From assembly GCF_017916255.1 (NCBI RefSeq), contig NZ_CP072827.1, positions 1,612,001 to 1,676,000 of the forward strand: DNA of 64,000 bases, in the 5' to 3' direction. The stretch is from Streptomyces mobaraensis NBRC 13819 = DSM 40847. Its GTDB lineage: Bacteria; Actinomycetota; Actinomycetes; Streptomycetales; Streptomycetaceae. Positions 27,218 through 34,534 of the stretch are shown here, piece after piece; the stretch's first letter is position 1; each line of letters opens with the position of its first letter. Under the pieces are notes generated by a model. It was given only the letters and a program-made list of their open reading frames with translations, ran no database searches and had not been told where the DNA came from. Position numbers and translations under genes: made by a program.

Positions 27218-28723
27218 ATGCCAGAATGCAACATCTCCATCGTCGTCCCGTGCTACAACGAAGACGAGGTGATCGACACTTTCCACGCCACACTGCTGTC
27301 CGTCCTGGAGGCGACACAGCAGGCCTTTGAGATCTGTTATATCGACGACGGCAGCAGCGATGACACCCTTCGATGCCTTTGCGCCCTCGCTGCCGGGGAC
27401 CGTCGCATCCGCTACACCTCCTTCAGCCGCAACTTCGGCAAGGAAGCGGCGATCCTCGCCGGACTGCGCATGTCCCGCGGCGAGGCTGTTGTCCTCATGG
27501 ATGCCGACCTTCAACACCCGCCCAGTCTCGTCCCGTACATGCTGCAACTGCGCCAGCACGGTTACGATCAGGTCGTGGCCCGCCGCGACCGTGCGGGAGA
27601 GGGCGTGCTACGCAGCCTGATCAGTTCCGCCTATTACCGGGCGATGGGTCACGGCATGGACGTCGACATCATCGATGGAGAGGGAGACTTCAGGCTGCTG
27701 TCGCGATCGGCTGTCGAGGCCGTACTTTCCATGCCGGAGACGAACCGGTTCTCCAAAGGAATCTTCGCCTGGATCGGCTTCGAGACCGTCAGTTTCACGT
27801 ACCACAACGTCGGTCGCGCAGCTGGCCGGTCGAAATGGGGCGGCAGGCGGCTGCTCAACTACGGGATCGACGGTCTCATTTCGTTCAACAACCGTCCGCT
27901 GCGGCTGGCTTTCTACTCCGGTCTAGCGTTGTCTTTCACTGCGGCCGTCTATGCGCTGTGGACGATCGTGAACGTTGCCTTGCACGGTGTAGAGGTGCCT
28001 GGTTACACCACCCTTCTGACAGTGGTCATCGCGCTCGGCGGAATCCAGCTCGTCACGGCCGGCATCGTCGGGGAATACGTGGGACGCATCTACTACGAGG
28101 CGAAACGCCGCCCACCCTATGTAGTGCGGGCGACGTCCGACGCTCCGCCGCCCGCACAGCCCGCCGACGCTGTTGCCGTGTCACGCTCGGGGGCGCACCG
28201 GCCGGGGCCCGGATCTTCACCGGTCGGGCCAAGGACGAGGAGCAGAGCGCGCACGATGCGCCAGTTCCTCACCTTCGCAGCGATTGGGATCGTCAACACC
28301 TCCGTCTACCTGACCGTGTACGTCGCTCTCAACAGCTGGCTGCCGTACCTCGCCGCCCATGCAATCGGTTTCGCGGTAAGCGTGGTCGGATCATTCTTCC
28401 TCAACACGCATATCACCCTCCACGCGAAACCGACCTGGCGCGCGTTCGTTCGCTATCCCCTATCGAGTATCGTCAATATGCTGGCCAGCGGAATCCTGCT
28501 CTTCCTCGGTGTGGACACGCTGGGATTGAACAAAAACTCCGCCGCCGTGATCGCCGGAATCCTAGCCACCCCGCTTTCCTTCCTTCTGGCCCGCTGGGCG
28601 ATCGTCTCCGGTGCCCGGGGCCGCCGACCCTCGGCCGCACCGTATAACGCGGCGGCCGACACGGAGCACGAACAGACGGTTGATGCGCGGCGCGAGTGCA
28701 GGCGCGCGGGCGGCAGATGGTGA
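27218..28723 (+). CDS. GtrB-GtrA fusion: polyprenyl-phosphate glycosyltransferase plus flippase
   Basis: 501 residues. Residues 1-220 form a GT2 domain of the DPM1/GtrB type (SIVVPCYNEDE, YIDDGSSDD, FSRNFGKEAAILAGL, DADLQHPP with the metal-binding DxD). Two membrane helices follow (about 228-300), as in GtrB. After a Pro/Ala linker, a GtrA domain starts at residue 347 (MRQFLTFAAIGIVNTSVYL) with four helices. GtrB charges undecaprenyl phosphate with a hexose and GtrA flips it outward; here they are one chain. An ATG at 28256 with GAGGAG upstream could also start GtrA alone. The Arg-rich C-terminus overlaps the opposing HTH gene and may be a junction artefact. Confidence 0.9.
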   Translation: MPECNISIVVPCYNEDEVIDTFHATLLSVLEATQQAFEICYIDDGSSDDTLRCLCALAAGDRRIRYTSFSRNFGKEAAILAGLRMSRGEAVVLMDADLQHPPSLVPYMLQLRQHGYDQVVARRDRAGEGVLRSLISSAYYRAMGHGMDVDIIDGEGDFRLLSRSAVEAVLSMPETNRFSKGIFAWIGFETVSFTYHNVGRAAGRSKWGGRRLLNYGIDGLISFNNRPLRLAFYSGLALSFTAAVYALWTIVNVALHGVEVPGYTTLLTVVIALGGIQLVTAGIVGEYVGRIYYEAKRRPPYVVRATSDAPPPAQPADAVAVSRSGAHRPGPGSSPVGPRTRSRARTMRQFLTFAAIGIVNTSVYLTVYVALNSWLPYLAAHAIGFAVSVVGSFFLNTHITLHAKPTWRAFVRYPLSSIVNMLASGILLFLGVDTLGLNKNSAAVIAGILATPLSFLLARWAIVSGARGRRPSAAPYNAAADTEHEQTVDARRECRRAGGRW

Positions 28724-29117
28724 AGCGGTCGGGGTCGTCACCGAACAGGCCGCCTTCGGGTTTGGTGAGGATGCCGCGGTTGACCAGGCGTTTCAGCTTG
28801 GCGCGCATGCCTTCGGTGTGCCGCGGCTCGGTGCCGGTGCCGAGGGTGCGACAGACGTCCCTGGCGCGCAGCCCGTTCCCGTTCTGCTCGAAGAGGGCCA
28901 GGATCTCGCGATAGCCAGGAGGCAGCGGCTCGGGCGGTGGGGTGCCGTCCTCGGTAGCCAGTTCCAGCACGGTCTCGCGGGTGGTCTCCAGCCGTTCCAG
29001 GGCGCGCTCGGCGGCGGCAAGTTGCCCGGTGAGCTCGGCGATCTGCTCCCGCAGCCGTTCGATGGTCCCGCGCACCAGCCGCTGCCGGGCCTCGATCTTG
29101 TTCAGAAGCTGTCTCAC
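28473..29117 (-). CDS. Coiled-coil/winged-helix protein of mobile elements, 3' end altered
   Basis: GTG 29117 with GGGAG upstream. Residues ~1-70 form a long charged helix with coiled-coil character (RQLLNKIEARQRLVRGTIER), followed by a winged-helix-like region (PPGYREILALFEQ, LRARDVCRTLGTG, EGMRAKLKRLVNRGILTKPE). This looks like a small protein I associate with Streptomyces insertion sequences. The conserved part ends at DPDRFTICRP, but the frame runs on for ~75 codons antisense to the 3' end of the GtrB-GtrA gene. The natural stop was probably lost at a junction near 28700. Its role may be element regulation; this is uncertain. Confidence 0.6.
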   Translation of the reverse strand: MRQLLNKIEARQRLVRGTIERLREQIAELTGQLAAAERALERLETTRETVLELATEDGTPPPEPLPPGYREILALFEQNGNGLRARDVCRTLGTGTEPRHTEGMRAKLKRLVNRGILTKPEGGLFGDDPDRFTICRPRACTRAAHQPSVRAPCRPPRYTVRPRVGGPGHRRRSPSGPEGRKAGWLGFRRSRRRSFCSIPACPHRGRAGFRWPAY

Positions 29118-29450
29118 TGCCCGCTCCCGCTCGCCTGGGATACATCGCGCCAGGTCGGGCTGGCGGTGCGGGTGAGGCGACGGAGCATGACGTCGGGCAT
29201 GGGGTGGAATCCGGAATAAGAGCGAAACGTGCCACACGCCAGCGGGCTGTACGTCACAGGCACGAACCGGTGTCATAGGCGGCGGGGACGTCCGCCGACT
29301 CGAAGAGACGACAACGCGGACACTGAGGTTGTTTCATAGGTGGTCCCCGTTTCAACAGCGGGCGCCATCGAGGTCACCGCAGGTCGATTTGTTTCACGGT
29401 CCGTTTCCTTCCTCTTGACCCGTGAAACGTACTCCTGAAACGATCCCGGC
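29118..29450. promoter_or_regulatory. Candidate res site / recombinase operator
   Basis: 333 bases upstream of the serine recombinase. They contain GTTTCA at 29331, 29349 and 29391 and its complement TGAAAC at 29423 and 29436, five copies in about 110 bases. The size and location match Tn3-family res sites, which have several dimer-binding subsites. Confidence 0.55.
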
Positions 29451-30344
29451 ATGATCACCGATCCGCACCGGCTCGTCGAGTCGCACGCCTGCCCGATGTC
29501 GACCTGCCAGGCCCCGGTGGGCTCGCCCTGCCGCACCACTTCAGGCAAGGTCGCACTCAAATACCACACCGCCCGCTTCCAACTCGTCCCCGCACTCCGC
29601 TCCGAACTGCACGTCGCCACCCCTGCCGTACGGCACCCCGGTTCCGTCTGGACGGCCCTGCCGGTGCAGAAGCTCGCGGTGCCTGCCGTGCCGATGGAGG
29701 TCCGGCTCGCGTACGCCCGCGTCTCCAGCCGCACCCAGGAGATCCAGTCCCAGATCGACGCCCTCGAAGCATCCGGCGCGCACCGGCTGTTCCAAGAACA
29801 GATCAGCACCCGGGTCAGGGAACGCCCCGAGATGAAGGCCGCCCTGGCGGCAGCCCGCGAGTACCGCTCGCTGGGCGCGAAGGTCACCCTCGTGGTGCAC
29901 GAGATGAAGCGCCTGGGCCGCGGCGCCCTAGAACTGCTGAAGGTCGCCGAGGAACTGCGGGACGCGGAGATCGAGCTGGAGTTCCTCACCGGCCCCCTGG
30001 CCGGGAAGCACGACCCGGCTGGCCCCGGGGCAGCCCTGTTCGCCTTCTTCGCCGCCATGGCGGAGTCCGAACGCGACTACATCCGCGACAAGACTCTCGA
30101 AGGCCAGGAGACCGCCCGTACGAAGGGCAAGGCGATCGGCGGCGTCAAGGTCTCCGACGAGGACATGCTCGCCACCGCCCTCCGGCTGCGCGACCAGGAA
30201 CATCTGTCCCTGCGCGAGATCGCCTCACGGCTCGTGATCCGCACCGGCAAGAAGCGCGGCCAGCACCCCTCACCGGCCACCGTCATGCGCATGCTGCGCG
30301 AACACGACGAGCAGACGGCCGCTGATGGAGCCAGCTCGCGGTGA
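29451..30344 (+). CDS. tnpR: Serine recombinase (resolvase) with N-terminal zinc-finger-like domain
   Basis: 297 residues. Residues 14-39 have a C-x4-C-x7-C-x11-H pattern (CPMSTCQAPVGSPCRT ... YH), like the small zinc fingers in phage proteins; typical Tn3 resolvases lack this. Residues 84-215 are the resolvase catalytic domain: RLAYARVSSRTQEIQSQ with Ser92 as nucleophile, HEMKRLGRG and FAAMAESERDYIRDKT. A C-terminal helix-turn-helix follows (LSLREIASRL, PSPATVMRML). It would resolve cointegrates at res. It lies 86 bases from the right inverted repeat, far from tnpA at the other end. Confidence 0.9.
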   Translation: MITDPHRLVESHACPMSTCQAPVGSPCRTTSGKVALKYHTARFQLVPALRSELHVATPAVRHPGSVWTALPVQKLAVPAVPMEVRLAYARVSSRTQEIQSQIDALEASGAHRLFQEQISTRVRERPEMKAALAAAREYRSLGAKVTLVVHEMKRLGRGALELLKVAEELRDAEIELEFLTGPLAGKHDPAGPGAALFAFFAAMAESERDYIRDKTLEGQETARTKGKAIGGVKVSDEDMLATALRLRDQEHLSLREIASRLVIRTGKKRGQHPSPATVMRMLREHDEQTAADGASSR

Positions 30345-30424
30345 ACCGCGGCTCCAAGACGTGCTGCTGTCCCTTCCGGCTGTTTACCTCGGCCCGGCCC
30401 TCATCAAGCGACGTCGGAGCATGA

Positions 30425-30919
30425 TCATTCCTTACCGTTCAATCCAGCAGCATTACCGGCGGGACCCCGATCCCGCGCGACGATCCAGCGGTGCGCGGGG
30501 CGGTCCCCTCCGTGGAAGCCCGTGGCCCAGCCGTACCCGGACATGACGAACGTCCCGGGACGCCCGGGCGCGTAGCGCATCACCGCCGTACCGGAAACGT
30601 CCCGGTCGACGGACTTGCCCGTCCGCAGATTGGTGGCCCGCAGCACCAGGGCGCCGGATTCGACCGCGTAGCGCGGTCTGCCCTCGGCGTCGTTCCAGGT
30701 CCTCAGGGTCAGGTCACTCACCGGGAACTCGGCGCGGGCGGGGAACGCGCAGACGTCCCCGGCCGCGTACTCGAACGGCACCGACCCCGGATGCGTCACC
30801 ACCGGCCCCCGCTCCCCACCGGAAGCGGCCTGCCCGACACCCCCGAAGCCCGCCAGCACCCCGAGCACAACGCCCCCGACAACCGCCGCGCACCCGCCTT
30901 TACGTCTCGCCCCTCGCAC
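30425..30919 (-). pseudogene. Secreted protein gene, 3' end removed by the transposon
   Basis: GTG 30919 with GGGGAGGGG upstream. A signal peptide (VVGGVVLGVLAGFGGVGQAAS) precedes a small extracellular domain (FEYAAGDVCAFPARAEFPVSDLTLRTWND ... ATNLRTGKSVDRDVSGTAVMRY) of a conserved Streptomyces secreted-protein type. At 30468 the frame enters the inverted repeat and ends after 13 foreign codons. By comparison with the family pattern, roughly the last 25-30 residues are lost. The missing end is not found beyond the left side of the element. Confidence 0.75.
30431..30468 (-). repeat. Right terminal inverted repeat (IRR)
   Basis: Starts CTTACCGTTCAATCCAGCAG and ends CGGCGGGACCCC on the plus strand. 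It is the reverse complement of IRL with two mismatches and interrupts the secreted-protein gene to its right. Confidence 0.93.
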
Positions 30920-31009
30920 GGCCCCTCCCCGAAACGGCGACACCGGCAGATTAAATCCGCCTCCGATGCCCGAACCACCGTTCCACGCAAGGCACACAAG
31001 CGGCCGCGC

Positions 31010-31759
31010 TCACTCCCGCACGGGAACCCCGCGCTCCCACAACTCCTCGGCATGCTCCGCGAACCGGTCGAACAGCCCGCCGTCACCTTGCCTCCGCAGG
31101 TGCAGCAGGGGCGAGTCGTGTCCGACGAGGCTGGCCAGATGCGGGGTCACGAGCGCACTGTCGTCGAACCGGAAGACCGACAGGCTCACGTGGTTGACCG
31201 CGTCGGCGGACGCGCTGAACCGCGCCTCCACGACGCCCGCCAGCTCGCCCAGCTGCCGCAACGTCATCCTGATGCGCGCCGAGACCGTCAGCGCCGCGTC
31301 CTCGACGACCTCCCGGTTGCGCGTCACCTCGCCGTCCGGATCGCCGACCAGAAACCGCACCCGGCACCCGGCGGCGGCCTTGCGGCGCAGTACATCGGAA
31401 AAGACAGGCACCTGGGTCCACAAGAAGTAGTCGGTGTACCCGGCGAAGAAGAGCTCGTCCCTTGCCTCGGCGACCAGTTCGCCCCACAGGGTGGACGGGC
31501 AGGCCGAACGATAGGGATAACTGCGCACCAACTCGCGGTCGTGGCCGGACTTGATGCGGTCCTTGACGAGGTGCGGCCCGATCATCTCTTCGTCCACTCC
31601 CAACGCCCGACAGGCGTCCTCTCGGTTGCGTGCATGAGGTGTCAACGCAGCGTCCGCCAGCCACCGCTCGACGGTCTTGCTCGTCACGCCTACCCGGACG
31701 GCAAGCTGTCGCGGCGAAAGACGAGCGTCCGCCACAGCCGAACGTAGAGCGGAGTTCAA
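31010..31759 (-). CDS. XRE-family HTH regulator with DUF5919-like domain
   Basis: 249 residues from TTG 31759, chosen because AGGAGA lies five bases upstream; a longer open frame exists but has no ribosome site. The N-terminal Cro/C1 helix-turn-helix reads LSPRQLAVRVGVTSKTVERWL. The C-terminal ~170 residues (ELFFAGYTDYFLWTQVPVFSDVLRRKAAAGCRVRFLVGDPDGEVTRNRE) resemble the DUF5919 region found behind XRE domains in actinobacteria, related to PLD-like folds. A ligand or enzymatic role is unknown. It is divergent from a small CxxC protein. Confidence 0.8.
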   Translation of the reverse strand: MNSALRSAVADARLSPRQLAVRVGVTSKTVERWLADAALTPHARNREDACRALGVDEEMIGPHLVKDRIKSGHDRELVRSYPYRSACPSTLWGELVAEARDELFFAGYTDYFLWTQVPVFSDVLRRKAAAGCRVRFLVGDPDGEVTRNREVVEDAALTVSARIRMTLRQLGELAGVVEARFSASADAVNHVSLSVFRFDDSALVTPHLASLVGHDSPLLHLRRQGDGGLFDRFAEHAEELWERGVPVRE

Positions 31760-31867
31760 GCTGTCTCCTGGGGACGTTTGGGCCTTTTCCTGGACCGTAC
31801 TGCCCCAGCGCCCAATTGTCCGCCGTATGACGGTGATACCTCCCCGAGCGGACCGCACGATGCGGTC

Positions 31868-32035
31868 ATGACGGAACGACAGTCTCTCCTCACCGCGACA
31901 GACCCACCTCGGCGCTGCGCCGAGTGTTCAAGGATCAAGGAGGAGTACGCGAAGGCAACGGGAGTCCGTGACCTGAGCCGTGCCACGGATCTGACCGTTC
32001 TCATGGGGCGCCACCTACGGGCGTCACACCCCTGA
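31868..32035 (+). CDS. Small CxxC protein, unknown function
   Basis: 55 residues from ATG 31868. One CxxC pair (RRCAECSRIKEEYA) is followed by a helical region and a His near the C-terminus (MGRHLRASHP), which could together bind zinc. No signal peptide is visible. It is divergent from the XRE regulator gene with about 110 bases between starts, a pairing often seen for XRE regulators and small partner proteins in Streptomyces. The family is not recognised. Confidence 0.55.
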   Translation: MTERQSLLTATDPPRRCAECSRIKEEYAKATGVRDLSRATDLTVLMGRHLRASHP

Positions 32036-32130
32036 GCCGCATACGGCAGGGGCGTCCGCACCGGCCGTCATGCCGGTGCGGACGCCCGCGGAGCTGAGCA
32101 AACGTTTCTCCAGCAGTGAAGCGCAGCGCC

Positions 32131-33036
32131 TCAGCTCACCATGTCCGCGCACGTCGCCGGGGTGGCGTGGGCCGGGTCGAGGGCGTTGGCGACCTCCTTG
32201 AAAGCGACGCGGTCGATCATGCCGGTCGCGACGTGTTCGGAGAGGTCGATGGAGCACCGCTCCTGGAGGAGGATGTTGCGGACGTTCGGGCCGGAGAGGT
32301 ACGAGGTCTGGTACGGGGTGACGACCTCGTCGTACTTGGTGGCGACGACCGTGTAGCGGACGCCGGGGGCCGTGTCCGGGCGGGAGTTGAGCCGCTTGAG
32401 GAACTCCGAGCCGACGGCCTGGTCGGTGAGGCCGGGGGTGAGGCCGTGGATCGCGTCGCGGGCGCCCGGGATCTTGTCCATGAGCTTGGTGAGGCCCGAG
32501 AGGGTCGTGCCGTGGTTGGACGGGGCGAGCGCGGTCAGGGAGTTCACCTTGCCCGCGCCGTCCAGGAAGTTGAGGTAGTAGCGCGGCATCACGCCGCCGC
32601 CCTGGGAGTGCCCGACGAGGTCCACCTTCGCGGCGCCGGTGGCCGTGCGGACCTTGTCCACGTAGGTCGAGAGCTGGGCCGACGACTTCTCGACCGGGCC
32701 GAGGCCGTTGAACAGCGGGACCCCGGGAAGCTGGCCGTAGTCCAGCGAGAAGACGCAGTAGCCGCGGTTGACCAGGTAGGGCGCGAGGAAGAGCCAGTTG
32801 TCCACCGAGTTGCCGAGGGTGCCGTGGATCAGGACGACAGGTCGGGGGTGGGCGGACGACGGCTTGCAGGAGAAGTCGTTCCAGCCACGGCTGACCGTCC
32901 GTTCGCCGCCGGCGGTGGCGGCCGGCGCCGCCGCGCCCGCGGCCAGGACCAGGCCCAGGGCGGGCAGCAGGGTGGCGAGGCCCTGAAAGAGACGGCGGAG
33001 GCGGCGGGCGCGGGGCAGTCTTCGGATTCCGGTCAC
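32131..33036 (-). CDS. Secreted triacylglycerol lipase (class 2 type)
   Basis: 301 residues from GTG 33036. A twin-Arg-rich N-terminus (RRLPRARRLRRLFQ) and hydrophobic stretch end in APAATA, a likely signal peptidase site. The mature enzyme has the oxyanion segment VLIHGTLGNSVDNW, the nucleophile Ser in GHSQGG, and a late Asp/His pair (KYDEVVTPY and SEHVATG). Two Cys pairs suggest extracellular disulfides. It resembles Streptomyces extracellular esterases and lipases. It is a stand-alone gene with its own upstream region. Confidence 0.9.
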   Translation of the reverse strand: MTGIRRLPRARRLRRLFQGLATLLPALGLVLAAGAAAPAATAGGERTVSRGWNDFSCKPSSAHPRPVVLIHGTLGNSVDNWLFLAPYLVNRGYCVFSLDYGQLPGVPLFNGLGPVEKSSAQLSTYVDKVRTATGAAKVDLVGHSQGGGVMPRYYLNFLDGAGKVNSLTALAPSNHGTTLSGLTKLMDKIPGARDAIHGLTPGLTDQAVGSEFLKRLNSRPDTAPGVRYTVVATKYDEVVTPYQTSYLSGPNVRNILLQERCSIDLSEHVATGMIDRVAFKEVANALDPAHATPATCADMVS

Positions 33037-33262
33037 GGGGGGAACCTCGCAGGTGGGAGAGGGCGCACGGCGGCGACGCGACGGCCAGTGGGGAGCCTCG
33101 CGCTGAAAAGGCATCAACTTACGTGCGAGTAGGTTGCGGGAAGGTCATGACTTCGTCAATAAGTTCGTCATCTCTTCGTTCGCACGAATTCGGCCAGTTA
33201 CGTGGCGGTAACAGTGAGGTGGTACAGGCGAGATGGTGCAGCACTCTCGCCACCGGCCCCTC

Positions 33263-34534
33263 TCAGGCGACGTGCAGCGCCGCCGCCGGGACCACCGCCG
33301 ACGGGCCGAAGCGGGCCCGCGCCCGGTCCACGGCCGCCTCCACGCGGCGCGCCTTGTCGTCGGCCGCGTCGAACGTGAGCTGCAGCGGCGCCCCTTCGGC
33401 GGCGGTGAGCCCCTCGGCGCGCAGCGCCACCGCCCGGACCCGGGCCCGCTGCAGGCCGAGCGCGCCGTGCAGTTCGTACGCCACGGCGGTCAACGCCGGG
33501 GTGTGGGCGGTCGGTTCGGCGAAGGTACGGGTACGGGTGGTGGCGGAGCCGTCGGCGTACCGGACGGTGAGGGTGAGGCCGCGGGCCACCTGGCCGTCGC
33601 CGCGCAGCCGGGCCCCGAGCCCGTCGGCGAGCGCGAGCAGGGCGCGGCGGCGCCGCTCCGGGTCCAGTTCGTCGGTGCGGAACCGGTGTTCCGCGCCCAT
33701 CGAGCGGGCCCGCGCCTCCGGGGTCACCGGCGTGGGGTCGATGCCGTGCGCCCTCTCGTACAGCGTCCGCCCGGCCGCGGCGCCCAGGATGCGCTGGAGC
33801 GCGGGCAGCGGCGCCGCGGCGATCCGGCCGACGCTGTCGAGGCCGTACGCGCAGAGGGTACGGGCGGTGGCGGGGCCGACGCCGTGCAGGGCCGCGGCCG
33901 GCCTGCGGGCCAGGAAAGCGGCCACCCCGGCGTCGTCCGCCGGCAGCACGCGGACCGCGCCGGGCGGCGCGTCCTGGGCGGCCATCCGCGCCAGCATCGG
34001 GTTCGCCGCGACGCCGACCGCGCAGTCGACGCCGTACCGGGCGAGGCTCCGGACCCGCAGCAGGGCCGCCAGCCCGGCGGGGGCGCGGCCGAAATACCGG
34101 GTCGCGCCCCGGACGTCGGCGAGCGCGGCGGCGGGCGGCAGCGCCTGGACGACGGGGGTGACCTCCGTGAGCAGGGCGAGGAGACCGTCGTAGACCTCCT
34201 CGTCGAGGGGGGCGCCCTCGGCCGCCGGCTGGAAGCGGACGTACAGGACGGGGGTGGCGGGGGTGGCGGGGGTGGCGGGGGTGGCGGGGGTGGTCGAAGT
34301 GACCGGGGCGGCGGGGGCGTTCCCGGCGCCCGCGCCCCACCCACCCGCGCTCTCGCCCGCCACCCGCAGCCGACGAGCCGGCCGCGCCACGGGCGGGCCG
34401 GAAGCGAGGCCGGGGGCGGGGGCCGGAACCGGCCCAAGGTCCGAGCCCGGCCCTGACCCCAGAACCGGCCCCGAAACCGCCGCCAGTCTCCGCCTCACAT
34501 CGTTCACCTCGCTCGCCTCGCTCACCTCGCTCAC
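33263..34534 (-). CDS. imuB: ImuB-type Y-family DNA polymerase-like protein
   Basis: 423 residues. GTG 34534 overlaps the dnaE2 stop as GTGA, so the two are translationally coupled; a later GTG at 34363 would remove a low-complexity lead. The first ~95 residues are Pro/Ala-rich and include a Thr-Pro-Ala repeat. The Y-family palm begins at VLYVRFQP, where the catalytic D-x-D-x-F block should be, and the second acidic pair is replaced by LADVRGATRYFG. Loss of the catalytic carboxylates is the hallmark of ImuB, which acts as an adaptor for DnaE2 in SOS mutagenesis. ImuA' is not adjacent. Confidence 0.85.
   Translation of the reverse strand: MSEVSEASEVNDVRRRLAAVSGPVLGSGPGSDLGPVPAPAPGLASGPPVARPARRLRVAGESAGGWGAGAGNAPAAPVTSTTPATPATPATPATPVLYVRFQPAAEGAPLDEEVYDGLLALLTEVTPVVQALPPAAALADVRGATRYFGRAPAGLAALLRVRSLARYGVDCAVGVAANPMLARMAAQDAPPGAVRVLPADDAGVAAFLARRPAAALHGVGPATARTLCAYGLDSVGRIAAAPLPALQRILGAAAGRTLYERAHGIDPTPVTPEARARSMGAEHRFRTDELDPERRRRALLALADGLGARLRGDGQVARGLTLTVRYADGSATTRTRTFAEPTAHTPALTAVAYELHGALGLQRARVRAVALRAEGLTAAEGAPLQLTFDAADDKARRVEAAVDRARARFGPSAVVPAAALHVA
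34250..34294 (-). repeat. 9-bp tandem repeat in imuB
   Basis: Five copies of GGGGGTGGC (the last with one mismatch), coding Thr-Pro-Ala triplets in the N-terminal lead of ImuB. It is a likely slippage site. Confidence 0.85.

Larger units (their letters stand above)
12836..30468. mobile_element. 17.6-kb Tn3-family transposon with envelope-modification cargo
   Basis: Bounded by 38-bp inverted repeats at 12836-12873 and 30431-30468. Each starts with GGGG and ends ACGCTAAG or ACGGTAAG, a Tn3-family signature, and they match at 36 of 38 positions. A Tn3-type TnpA is at the left end; a serine recombinase and candidate res region are at the right end. The flanking pentamers (GACGC and GATCC) are not a duplication and the two interrupted genes are unrelated, so the locus was rearranged during or after insertion. 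The cargo (about 16-28.7 kb) visibly uses more A/T-containing codons than the flanks, especially 24-28 kb. Confidence 0.92.

Noticed and set aside
12831..30473. Target-site duplication of the Tn3 element
   Set aside because: The pentamers GACGC and GATCC differ, so no duplication can be claimed.
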